The notes beneath the pieces are model-generated. The model was given only the letters and a program-made list of their open reading frames with translations. It did no database searches and was not told the DNA's origin. From Pseudoduganella lutea (GTDB lineage Bacteria; Pseudomonadota; Gammaproteobacteria; Burkholderiales; Burkholderiaceae_D), in the NCBI RefSeq assembly GCF_004209755.1, contig NZ_CP035913.1, forward strand, positions 7,440,001 through 7,504,000: DNA of 64,000 nt, in the 5' to 3' direction. Shown here one piece after another: positions 55,487 through 63,484 of the stretch. The number at the start of each line of letters is the position of its first letter. Position 1 is the stretch's first letter. Made by a program: the position numbers and the translations under genes.

Positions 55487-56062
55487 TCACGCCGGCGGCG
55501 CCACCAGCGTGGCGGTCACCGCTGCCAGGATTTCCTGCGACAGGGCTTCATCCGACACGGCCCGCGCCAGCACCATGGCGCCGACCATTGCGGCATAGGT
55601 GGCGATCGCATGGCGGCGGCGCTCGTCGTCGCTGCTGCCCGGCGATGCCGCCGCCAGCAGCGCGAACTGGGCCTGCGCGCGTGCGGTCACCGCATCGCGC
55701 ACGGCTGGCCCGGCGCGTGAAATGTCGGCACCGAGCGCGGAGATCGCGCAGCCCTGCCCCGGATTGTCTCGATGCGCGGGCGACAAGTAGGAGCGCACTA
55801 CTGCACCCAGCGCGTCGCCGGGTTGCTGCGCCATCATTGCCTGCCAGTGGTCGCCAGCTCCGTCGAGCGCACGGCTCGCCGCTTCGCCCAGCAGCGCTTC
55901 CTTCGAATCGAAATGGCCGTAGAAACCGCCATGCGTGAGGCCCGCCGCCTTCATCAGGTCCGCCACGCCGATGCCGTCGGCGCCTTTTTCGCGGAACAGC
56001 CTTGCTGCCGTGTCCACGATACGTTCCCGGTTCTGCGCCGCCTGTTCGCGCGAAACTCTCAT
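55487..56062 (-). CDS. TetR/AcrR family transcriptional regulator
   Basis: A 191-residue repressor. The N-terminal HTH is clear: RERIVDTAARLFREKGADGI and VADLMKAAGLTHGGFYGHF, followed by the KEALL boundary. The C-terminal half is a helical ligand pocket resembling the TetR_C group linked to aldo-keto reductases. AGGAGG precedes the ATG at 56062. It is divergent from the aldo-keto reductase gene and the region between holds two operator-like sites, so it likely represses both. Confidence 0.92.
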   Translation of the reverse strand: MRVSREQAAQNRERIVDTAARLFREKGADGIGVADLMKAAGLTHGGFYGHFDSKEALLGEAASRALDGAGDHWQAMMAQQPGDALGAVVRSYLSPAHRDNPGQGCAISALGADISRAGPAVRDAVTARAQAQFALLAAASPGSSDDERRRHAIATYAAMVGAMVLARAVSDEALSQEILAAVTATLVAPPA

Positions 56063-56082
56063 GCTGCCTCCTGAAAAGATGC

Positions 56083-56135
56083 TTGACATTATACATGATG
56101 GTCGTAATATAAGCTTCTTAAATGACGAACGTCAT
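56083..56135. promoter_or_regulatory. Divergent tetR/aldo-keto reductase promoter with twin operators
   Basis: TTGACA (56083-56088) with TAATAT 16 bases later suits the reductase. ATGACG and CGTCAT around AA (56122-56135) form a palindrome followed by GTAA. A second copy in the opposite orientation (ACGACCATCATGTA on the minus strand) lies at about 56091-56104, matching the ACGAACGTCATGTA of the first at 12 of 14 positions. Confidence 0.6.
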
Positions 56136-56167
56136 GTAACCAGATGAACCACCGTGAAGGAATCACC

Positions 56168-57220
56168 ATGCTTTACAAAAGCTTTGGCCGCCGCAGCGGC
56201 TTGCGCGTCTCCGAACTGGCACTGGGCACCGGCAATTTCGGCACCGGCTGGGGCTATGGCAGCGAGCGCGACGAGGCAAAGGCCGTGTTCGACCGCTACG
56301 CGGCCGCCGGCGGCAACTTCATCGACACGGCCGATGGCTACCAGGGCGGCCAGTCCGAAGCGCTGGTGGGGGACTTCATCGCCGCCGACCGCGACCATTT
56401 CGTGCTGGCCACCAAGTTCACGCTGGCCGGCCCAGGCGGCGTCGGCGGCACCGGCAACAGCCGCAAGGCGATGGTGCAATCCGTCGAGGCCAGCCTGCGG
56501 CGGCTGAAGACGGACCGCATCGACCTCTACTGGGCCCACTTCGCGGATGCCCACACGCCGGTCGAGGAAATCCTGCGCGCATTCGATGACCTGGTCAGCG
56601 CCGGCAAGATCCTGTACGCCGGGCTGTCCAACTTCCCCGCCTGGCGCATCGCCCGCGCCGACGCCATCGCCGAACTGCGCGGCTGGGCACCGCTGGCCGG
56701 CGTGCAGATGGAATACAGCCTCGCCGAACGGGGCGCGGACCGCGAACTGCTGCCGATGATCGAAGGCCTCGGCCTGGGCGGCGCACTGTGGTCGCCGCTC
56801 GGCGGCGGGCTGTTGACGGGCAAATACCGCAACAATGAACAGGGCCGGCTGCAGGGCTTCGGCGGGCGGCTCGTGCACCTGGAGGATTCCACGCGCGCCA
56901 CCGCCACGCTGGACGCCGTGCTGGCCGTCGCCGCCGAGGTCGACGCGCCGCCGGCCCAGGTGGCGATCGCGTGGCTGCTGCACCGCGATGCCGCCTCGGC
57001 CACCGCGCTGGTCCCGATCCTCGGCCCGCGTACGCTGGCCCAGCTCGACGGCACCCTTGGTGCGCTGGACGTGCGGCTGTCGCCCGAACAGTTCGACCGC
57101 CTCGATCGCGCCAGCGCCATCGCCCAGGGCGCTCCGTACGACACTATCGCCCAGACCGCCGACGCCATTGCCGGCGGCAACGCGGCACTGCTGCTGCCAC
57201 GCAAGGTGCCGGTCGCTTGA
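56168..57220 (+). CDS. Aldo/keto reductase
   Basis: A 350-residue (alpha/beta)8 NADPH-dependent reductase. Family residues are visible: the Asp/Tyr set in GGNFIDTADGYQGGQSEALV, Lys in LATKFTLAGPG, His in YWAHFADAH-like DLYWAHFADAHTP, and the cofactor segment ALVPILGPRTLAQLD. The sequence is close to the AKR11/AKR14-like YajO group. The ATG at 56168 follows GAAGGAA; the ATG at 56144 is less likely. It is under the divergent TetR regulator. Confidence 0.9.
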   Translation: MLYKSFGRRSGLRVSELALGTGNFGTGWGYGSERDEAKAVFDRYAAAGGNFIDTADGYQGGQSEALVGDFIAADRDHFVLATKFTLAGPGGVGGTGNSRKAMVQSVEASLRRLKTDRIDLYWAHFADAHTPVEEILRAFDDLVSAGKILYAGLSNFPAWRIARADAIAELRGWAPLAGVQMEYSLAERGADRELLPMIEGLGLGGALWSPLGGGLLTGKYRNNEQGRLQGFGGRLVHLEDSTRATATLDAVLAVAAEVDAPPAQVAIAWLLHRDAASATALVPILGPRTLAQLDGTLGALDVRLSPEQFDRLDRASAIAQGAPYDTIAQTADAIAGGNAALLLPRKVPVA

Positions 57221-57228
57221 CAAGAGCG

Positions 57229-57400
57229 GGGACGGACCGGATCGCCGGACCGTCCTGCTTGGAGAAACATCTGCGAAGTCGGTCCTGCGCCGCTGCTTCG
57301 CACGGGCTGGCATTGCCTCAAAACAGGGGTACGTCCCCAGTTTTTCCTGCATACAAGGCAGTCGGCAATCCGGGACGTTCCGGGTCTTGCCATTTGTGCG
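57229..57400. repeat. Repeat family B: copy after the aldo-keto reductase gene
   Basis: The core copy AAACAGGGGTACGTCCCC with a following TTTTT lies at 57319-57345. Related diverged pieces (GGGGACGGACC near 57229, GGACGTTCCGGG near 57371) suggest a mixed element as at 44.2 kb. Confidence 0.55.
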
Positions 57401-57466
57401 GAAGCGCACTGTAAGGAATGGCATGGGCGCCAATACTGTTCCCTCGATCATTGGGAGAACCGTGAA

Positions 57467-58459
57467 ATGTCCAACTCCGAAAACAAGGCACAGAACGTAG
57501 GCAACCTGCAGCGCGAGATCCAGCAGCAGCAGGACAGCAAGGATGCCGCCAAGACGCAGGGCGGCAGCGAACAGAAGGAAGAGCAGGCCGTGCAGGCTGG
57601 CACCCATGCGTTCCCGGAAACGCCGCTGCCCGACCAGCACCTGGACAAGCCCGGCATCGAAGCAGAGATGGAACTGAAGCCGCAATTCCTGGCCCCCGGC
57701 TACAAGGGCAGCGGCAAGCTCGAAGGCATGAGCGCGATCGTCACGGGCGGCGACTCCGGCATCGGCCGGGCGGTGGCCGTGCTGTATGCGCGCGAAGGCG
57801 CCGACGTGGCGCTGGTCTACCTGCCCGACGAGCAGCAGGATGCCGAAGAAACGCGGCGCCACATCGAGGCCGAGGGCCGCCGCGCCCTGCTGATTCCCGG
57901 CGACGTGCGCGAGATGGCCTTCTGCAGCCGCGCCGTCGAGGAGACCGTGAAGGCGTTCGGCAAGCTCGATATCCTCGTCAACAACGCCGCCTTCCAGGAG
58001 CATGCCGATTCGCTCGAGGACATCACCGAAGAGCGCTTCGACCTGACGATGAAGACCAATATCTACGGCTACTTCCACATGGCGAAGGCCGCCCTGCCGC
58101 ACCTGAAGAAAGGCGCGTCGATCATCAACACGGGCTCCGTCGTGGGCCTGCGCGGCTCATCCAAGCTGCTGGATTACTCGTCCACGAAAGGCGCGATCCA
58201 CGCGTTCACGATGTCGCTGGCGTCGAACCTGATCGAGAAAGGCATCCGCGTCAACGCGGTGGCGCCCGGCCCCGTGTGGACGCCGCTGAACCCGGCCGAC
58301 CAGACGCCCGACAAGATCAAGGAATTCGGCGCCAGCACCGACATGAAGCGCCCCGCCCAGCCGGAAGAACTGTCGCCCGCCTATGTGTTCCTGGCGTCGC
58401 CGGCCACGGCCAGCTACATCAGCGGCATCGTGCTGCCGGTCACCGGCAGCATCGGCTAG
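57467..58459 (+). CDS. SDR family oxidoreductase (YghA-like)
   Basis: A 330-residue NAD(P)-dependent reductase. The first ~85 residues are a polar extension (QREIQQQQDSKDAAKTQGGS); the SDR core has TGGDSGIGRAVA, VNNAAFQEHADSL, the catalytic Ser in IINTGSVVGLRGS and YSSTKGAIHAF with Tyr and Lys. Closest known relatives are YghA/YhdF-type general-stress dehydrogenases. GGGAGAA precedes the start. It is followed after eight bases by ku in one operon. Confidence 0.92.
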   Translation: MSNSENKAQNVGNLQREIQQQQDSKDAAKTQGGSEQKEEQAVQAGTHAFPETPLPDQHLDKPGIEAEMELKPQFLAPGYKGSGKLEGMSAIVTGGDSGIGRAVAVLYAREGADVALVYLPDEQQDAEETRRHIEAEGRRALLIPGDVREMAFCSRAVEETVKAFGKLDILVNNAAFQEHADSLEDITEERFDLTMKTNIYGYFHMAKAALPHLKKGASIINTGSVVGLRGSSKLLDYSSTKGAIHAFTMSLASNLIEKGIRVNAVAPGPVWTPLNPADQTPDKIKEFGASTDMKRPAQPEELSPAYVFLASPATASYISGIVLPVTGSIG

Positions 58460-58467
58460 GAGGCGCC

Positions 58468-59496
58468 ATGGCCCGCTCGCTCTGGAAAGGCGCCATCAGT
58501 TTCGGCCTGGTCCACATCCCGGTCGACTTGTACTCGGCCGTGAAGCAGAACGAGCTGGACCTGACCATGCTCGACAAGCGCGACTTCTCGCCCATCGGCT
58601 TCAAGCGCTACAACAAGGGCAACGGCAAGGAAGTCGCGTGGGACAACATCATCAAGGGCTATGAGTACACGTCCGGCGAATACGTGGTGTTGTCCGATGA
58701 AGACCTGAAGCGGGCCAACGTGAAGGCCACGCAGACGATCGATATCATCTCCTTCGTCAACGCCGAGGACGTGCCGCTGACCTACTACGAAACGCCGTAC
58801 TATCTCGCGCCGGGCCGCGGCGGCGCCAAGGTGTATGCGCTGCTGCGCGAAACGCTGCGCCGCGCCGGCCGCATCGGCATCGCCACGGTGGTGATCCGCA
58901 CGAAGCAGCACCTGTGCGCGCTAGTGGCCAGCGAAGACGGCATCATCATGAACACGTTGCGCTACGCGGACGAGATCCGCGATACCGAAGGCCTGGACCT
59001 GCCCGCCAAGGGTCTGAAGGGGGCCGGCATCTCGGACAAGGAACTCAAGATGGCGTTGTCGCTCGTGGAGGGCATGGCCGAAGACTGGGACCCGAGCCTG
59101 TACCACGACACGTACAAGGAAGACGTGCTGGCGCTGGTCGAGAAGAAAGTGAAGGCCGGGCAGACGAAATCGATCACGATGCCCTCGAAGGAAACCGAGG
59201 CGAAGCCGGCGTCCAATGTCATCGACCTGGTGGCGCTGCTCCAGCAATCGCTGGGCAACCGGCCGGGCAAAGGCAAGAAGGCGGCGGCGGACGAGGACGA
59301 CGACACGGTCGACGATGCCGGCGACGAGGAGGATGCACCGGCGCCGAAGAAGAAGGCGGCACCGCGCTCCGGTGCCCGCGGCTCGGCACGCGCGGCACCG
59401 GAGACGGGGGCGGCCAAGGCTGCCGCGTCGAAGCCGGCGGCAGCGAAGAAGACCGCGGCGAAACCCGCAACCGCCACGCGCAAGAAGGCGGCCTGA
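58468..59496 (+). CDS. ku: NHEJ protein Ku
   Basis: A 342-residue protein that binds DNA double-strand ends and recruits ligase D. It begins ARSLWKGAISFGLVHIPVDL, followed by the Ku core (YEYTSGEYVVLSDEDLKRAN and TYYETPYYLAPGRGG), and has a C-terminal tail of ~90 residues that is first acidic (DEDDDTVDDAGDEEDA) and then Lys/Ala-rich (AAAKKTAAKPATATRKKAA), like histone H1 tails. AGGAGGC overlaps the stop of the SDR gene. A ligD end is present at the right edge of the window. Confidence 0.95.
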   Translation: MARSLWKGAISFGLVHIPVDLYSAVKQNELDLTMLDKRDFSPIGFKRYNKGNGKEVAWDNIIKGYEYTSGEYVVLSDEDLKRANVKATQTIDIISFVNAEDVPLTYYETPYYLAPGRGGAKVYALLRETLRRAGRIGIATVVIRTKQHLCALVASEDGIIMNTLRYADEIRDTEGLDLPAKGLKGAGISDKELKMALSLVEGMAEDWDPSLYHDTYKEDVLALVEKKVKAGQTKSITMPSKETEAKPASNVIDLVALLQQSLGNRPGKGKKAAADEDDDTVDDAGDEEDAPAPKKKAAPRSGARGSARAAPETGAAKAAASKPAAAKKTAAKPATATRKKAA

Positions 59497-59535
59497 CGGC
59501 GCAGGCCAGGAAGCGGCTGAAAGCGGGCCCGCCCT

Positions 59536-60222
59536 TCAGCGCTGGAACACGTAGGTGAGGCCGACCGTCGCGAACCGGCGGCGGCCATCGCAATCGTGCA
59601 GTTCGCCATAGCCGGCGTCGAGATCCAGCACGTCCTGCACCACCGTCCAGCGTGCGCCCGCCTGCCAGCCGCGGCTCGCGCCCCGCTCGCCGAATACTTC
59701 GAACGTAAGACCCCCGCGCCCGCGCGTGGTTTCCAGGGCCGCGGCCCAGATGCCTGCACGCTGGTGCGACATACCGTGGCGGATCGCGCCGGCATTCACG
59801 TGCGCGGTCGCCCAAGACGCTAGCGGCACGCTGGCGATCAGGTTCACGGTCTGGTCGCGCGATGTGTCCGGGCCGGCGATGCGCTGTTCCGAGACCGCGG
59901 CGCCCACGCCGAAGCCGTCTTCCGACAGGGGGCGCAATACCGTCTTTGCACCGATCACGATGGCGCGGTGGAATTCCCCACCGCTGCGGACATTGCCCGC
60001 GCCGATCCCGACCTCCCAGTGCTGCGCCACGTTGCACGCGGGCGCCAGCCAGCGCTGGCCCGGGCCCCGGCTGGCCGATGCCTCGACCTGGCAATCGCCG
60101 GGCGCGAGTACCGAAGCATCGTCGGTGACGAGCGGCCGGCCCGCCTGGGCGGCTATCGGCAGCAAGAGGAGGGACATGGCAGCGCACAGCCGCGCGAATC
60201 GCATACGGGTCGGTTCAGGCAT
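59536..60222 (-). CDS. Exported hypothetical protein, probable small beta barrel
   Basis: A 228-residue protein with a signal peptide (RLCAAMSLLLLPIAAQA). The mature part begins RPLVTDDASVLAPGDCQVEA and is composed of alternating beta strands (IVIGAKTVLRP, TVNLIASVPLASW, FATVGLTYVFQR), ending in a strand with a terminal aromatic-plus-Arg, so a small outer-membrane barrel is likely. Two cysteines are present (GDCQVE, ACNVAQ). Function unknown. It converges on ku. Confidence 0.65.
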   Translation of the reverse strand: MPEPTRMRFARLCAAMSLLLLPIAAQAGRPLVTDDASVLAPGDCQVEASASRGPGQRWLAPACNVAQHWEVGIGAGNVRSGGEFHRAIVIGAKTVLRPLSEDGFGVGAAVSEQRIAGPDTSRDQTVNLIASVPLASWATAHVNAGAIRHGMSHQRAGIWAAALETTRGRGGLTFEVFGERGASRGWQAGARWTVVQDVLDLDAGYGELHDCDGRRRFATVGLTYVFQR

Positions 60223-60623
60223 CGGATCAACAATGGTAGTCGGGACAGCGACCGGGCGGTCGCGCGATTCGGGCGGGGGTCGGGGCCGAAGGATTGCACG
60301 GTAATAGTGCTATGCGGCAATATTAACACCGGCATCCCGCTCGTGCACCTCTTGAAGATTTCTCTGTAGCAATCACGCTACATGCCATTTCCTGCCTGAA
60401 ATCCAGGCGTGCAAAGATAATTCCGTAAAATCAAATACTTAATGAACGGACATGGCGCCGATGCACAAGCTTATCCACAGTTTTTGTTAACAACTCCTTG
60501 CCTGGGTCAGTGCGCTGCAAAAGCAGCCACGGCTGTCACAACCGTGGGCGCCCCGCCGTCTAAGGCTGGAAGGCTGCGCACGGTGCGCCGCCCGCCATCG
60601 ATTCCATTGATAAGGAAACCACC
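60223..60623. other. Intergenic region with a single DnaA-box sequence
   Basis: No gene is supported. TTATCCACA (60471-60479) is a perfect DnaA-box consensus, followed closely by the palindrome TTGTTAACAA (60484-60493). Only one clear box was seen, so this is not an origin. The region also holds the upstream sides of two divergent genes. Confidence 0.4.
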
Positions 60624-61085
60624 ATGTCCCAGGCACGCATTCCCCTGTTCTCCCTCGCGCCGAAAAGCCTGCAGGCGATGATCGCGCTGTCGCAGGCCGC
60701 CAAGGCCAGTTCGCTGGGCGAGCGCATCGTCGAACTCGTCAATTTACGTGTCTCGCAGGTCAACGGCTGCGGCCTTTGCGTGGACATGCACTGGCGCGAC
60801 CTGGTCCGCCAGGGCGCCGATCCGCGCCACCTGAACACGGTGGCCGCATGGCGCGAATCGCCTTTCTTCGATGCGCGCGAGCGGGCCGCGCTGCGCTGGG
60901 CCGACGCGCTCAATGCCCTGCCGCAGCGCGACGACACCGATGCCGCCTACGGCGAGTTGCGCGAGCATTTCAATGAAACGCAGATTGCCGAACTGGGTTA
61001 TGCGATCGCCGTGATCCGCGGTTGGAACGTGATCAACCTGTCGCTTCGCAACCCGATCCCGGTCAACCCGCCGCCGGGCATGTAA
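60624..61085 (+). CDS. Carboxymuconolactone decarboxylase/AhpD-like protein
   Basis: A 153-residue protein of the AhpD/CMD fold. It carries the reductase-type motif CGLCVDMH at residues ~49-56 (CxxCxxxH), found in peroxidase members, preceded by LVNLRVSQVNG. It likely takes part in hydroperoxide reduction, though decarboxylase relatives cannot be excluded. AAGGAAA precedes the start. It is 53 bases ahead of the HD/LuxR gene on the same strand. Confidence 0.88.
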   Translation: MSQARIPLFSLAPKSLQAMIALSQAAKASSLGERIVELVNLRVSQVNGCGLCVDMHWRDLVRQGADPRHLNTVAAWRESPFFDARERAALRWADALNALPQRDDTDAAYGELREHFNETQIAELGYAIAVIRGWNVINLSLRNPIPVNPPPGM

Positions 61086-61138
61086 GGCTGCCGCTGCCGC
61101 CCTTGCCGGCGGCGCCCCGCGCCGCTACAGTACCGGCC

Positions 61139-62548
61139 ATGATGCAATCCGACACCGCAGCCCTGGACGATGCCGTGAGCGCGCTGGCGATGACCGGCGA
61201 CCTCGCGATGGGCCAGCCGGCCGGCCATTCGGCACGCGTGGCGGTGCTGGCGGCACGTGTGGCCGCCGCCGATGACGCCGGCCCCGATGGCGTGGCGGCG
61301 GCGCGGCTGGTCGCGCGGTTGCGCTGGTGCGGCGCCACGGCCAGTGCGGGTGGGTTCGCCCGGCTGCTGGGCGACGACGTGGCGGGACGCGCCGCGATGC
61401 TGGCGCGCACCCTGCCGCGCCCTCACCCGCTGACGTTCGCAAGTGTCGCACCGTTGGCACGGGCGCAATGCGAGGTGGCCACCTGCATTGCACGGATGCT
61501 CGGTCTTTCCTCCACCGTCGAGGAAGGCTTGCGGCACGCCTTCGAGCATGCCGATGGCGGCGGCCTGCCGGCGCAACTGGCCGGCGATAGCGTTCCGCCC
61601 GTCGTTTTCCATGTGGCGCTGGCCGGCGACCTGGAAGTGCTGTCGCGCGCCCATGGCCTCGACGAGGCGGTGCGGCGCATCGGCCGCCTCGCCGGCCGCA
61701 AGTACCCGGCCGACCTCGCGCGGCGCATGCTGCCACAGGCGCGCGAGTGGCTTGATGCGCCGCACGATGCCGCACCGCTTCTTGCCGGAAAGGCGAGCCT
61801 GGCACTGGTGGCCGACGTGCTGGAACTGAAGCTGCCCTGGCTGGCCGGTCATGCGCGCCGCGTGGCCGCCCTGGCGCGCGACGCGGCAACGCTGGCCGGC
61901 CTGCCACTGGAGCAGGCGCGGTTGCTGGAACGTGCCGCCCTGGTCCACGGCCTGGGCCGCGCAGCCATTCCGAATCCCGTCTGGGAGCGCAATGGCCGCC
62001 TCCAGGCGCCTGACTGGCACGCCGTGCGCCGCGCGCCGTATTGGACGTCGCAACTGACAAGCCACGCGCCGGCACTTGCCGATGCGGCGCACCTTGCCGC
62101 GCATGCGTATGAACGCCTCGACGGCAGCGGCTATTTCCGCCGCCTGCCCGCCGAAGCGCTGGACCCGGCACACCGCCTGCTCGCCGCCGCCACGGCCTGG
62201 GCGGCCTTGCGTGCGCCGCGGCCGTGGCGCGCCCCCTATGACCCGGCCGCCGCCACCGCCCTGCTGGCAGCACAGGCGGGCCGCTTCGACCGGCGTGCCG
62301 TGGAAGCCGTGACCGCGGCCGCGCGGGCCAGCCGCCCTGCCGCGCCACGCGACGGCGGACCGCTGACGGACCGCGAGCTCGAGGTGCTGCGTCAGGTCGG
62401 GCGTGGTGCCCACCCATGGGAAGCGGCGCGCGCCTTGCGCATCAGCACCGGTGCCGTGCGCACGCACGTCGACAGCATTCTCGGCAAGCTGGAATGCGCT
62501 ACGCGACCGGCGGCCATGCTGAAAGCGCTGGCGCTGGGCCTCATCTGA
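61139..62548 (+). CDS. Degenerate tandem HD-GYP protein with LuxR-type HTH
   Basis: A 469-residue cytoplasmic regulator. Two HD-GYP-like halves are visible: the first with GQPAGHSARVAVLA and EHADGGGLP; the second with GHARRVAALARDAATLAGL, AALVHGLGRAAIP and ERLDGSGYF. In both, key residues are changed (HG where HD is expected, GLP or GYF for GYP), so phosphodiesterase activity is doubtful. The last ~65 residues are a LuxR HTH (LTDRELEVLRQVGRGAHPWE, ALRISTGAVRTHVDSILGKL). A signal-binding transcription factor is inferred. No good ribosome site is seen. Confidence 0.82.
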   Translation: MMQSDTAALDDAVSALAMTGDLAMGQPAGHSARVAVLAARVAAADDAGPDGVAAARLVARLRWCGATASAGGFARLLGDDVAGRAAMLARTLPRPHPLTFASVAPLARAQCEVATCIARMLGLSSTVEEGLRHAFEHADGGGLPAQLAGDSVPPVVFHVALAGDLEVLSRAHGLDEAVRRIGRLAGRKYPADLARRMLPQAREWLDAPHDAAPLLAGKASLALVADVLELKLPWLAGHARRVAALARDAATLAGLPLEQARLLERAALVHGLGRAAIPNPVWERNGRLQAPDWHAVRRAPYWTSQLTSHAPALADAAHLAAHAYERLDGSGYFRRLPAEALDPAHRLLAAATAWAALRAPRPWRAPYDPAAATALLAAQAGRFDRRAVEAVTAAARASRPAAPRDGGPLTDRELEVLRQVGRGAHPWEAARALRISTGAVRTHVDSILGKLECATRPAAMLKALALGLI

Positions 62549-62671
62549 GGCTGCCCCTGGGCCGCGGCGGTATCACGCGGCCCCGTACGGCGTTTTTATT
62601 GGATGCGCCTCTGGAATTTCACCGACACCGTGGCTGAGTCCTTAAAATAGTGTTTTTGACAAGGAGACCCG

Positions 62672-63484
62672 ATGGATACCGTATTCCAGGCGCTGCATCG
62701 CCAGCCGCAACCGCTGATCCTGACGAACGCCTGGGACGCCGGCAGCGCGCGGCTCATCGCCAGCCTGGGCGCACAGGCGATCGCCACCACCAGCGCCGGC
62801 GTGGCCTGGTCGCTGGGTTACCGCGATGGCGACCAGTTGCCGCTGGACGAACACGTGGCCTGCGCGCGGCGCATCCGCCGCGTGATCGACGTGCCGCTCA
62901 GCGTGGACATCGAGAGCGGCTATTCGGACGATCCCGCCGCGGTGGGCACGGCGGTGGCGCGCTTCATCGATGCGGGCGCGGTCGGCATCAATCTGCAGGA
63001 CGGCTCGGCGCCGCCGGAATTGCTGTGCCGGAAAGTGGAGGCGGCGCGCGCCGCGGCGGCGCGGGCCGGCGTGAACCTGTACATCAATATCCGCTGCGAC
63101 GTGTTCGCGCGCCAGCTCGTGCCGGCCGATGCGCTTGTCGAGGAAACGCTGCGGCGCGCCCGCTGGTACCGGGAGGCCGGGGCGGACGGGCTGTTCCCGC
63201 TGGCCGTAACCGACATGACGCAGATCGCGGCACTGGCCGCCGGCACCGACCTGTTGCTGAACGTGATTGCCTGGCCCGGGCTGGCGCCGGTCGCCGAACT
63301 GGCCGCGCTGGGCGTGCGGCGCGTGAGCACCGGCTCCTGGCTGCCGCAAACGCTGTGGGCGCACGCCTCCCGCGTGGCGGGAGATTTCCTGGCGCATGGC
63401 CGGTCAGGCGCGATGGTCGATGAAGCGCAGCCCTACGGCGACATCAACGGCCTGCTGCCGGCACCCGATCACGCGGGCTTGTAA
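62672..63484 (+). CDS. Isocitrate lyase/PEP mutase family protein
   Basis: A 270-residue (alpha/beta)8-barrel enzyme of the ICL/PEPM superfamily. The start matches short members (PLILTNAWDAGSARLIASLG). Mg2+ and catalytic region: VPLSVDIESGYSDDPAAVG, with NLQDGS and the loop NIRCDVF. The Cys loop of true isocitrate lyase (KKCGH) is absent, so it is one of the oxaloacetate or phosphonopyruvate hydrolase-like forms; the substrate is unassigned. AAGGAGAC precedes the ATG. Its end overlaps the ligD end on the other strand by 16 bases. Confidence 0.88.
   Translation: MDTVFQALHRQPQPLILTNAWDAGSARLIASLGAQAIATTSAGVAWSLGYRDGDQLPLDEHVACARRIRRVIDVPLSVDIESGYSDDPAAVGTAVARFIDAGAVGINLQDGSAPPELLCRKVEAARAAAARAGVNLYINIRCDVFARQLVPADALVEETLRRARWYREAGADGLFPLAVTDMTQIAALAAGTDLLLNVIAWPGLAPVAELAALGVRRVSTGSWLPQTLWAHASRVAGDFLAHGRSGAMVDEAQPYGDINGLLPAPDHAGL

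Noticed and set aside
56132..58102. 656-codon open frame on the minus strand opposite aldo-keto reductase and SDR genes
   Set aside because: It is antisense to two clear genes and has the Arg/Ala/Gly-rich look of high-GC shadow frames with no recognisable domain.
60471..60479. Origin of replication
   Set aside because: Only one clear DnaA box, with no cluster, no AT-rich unwinding array and no dnaA or parAB nearby.
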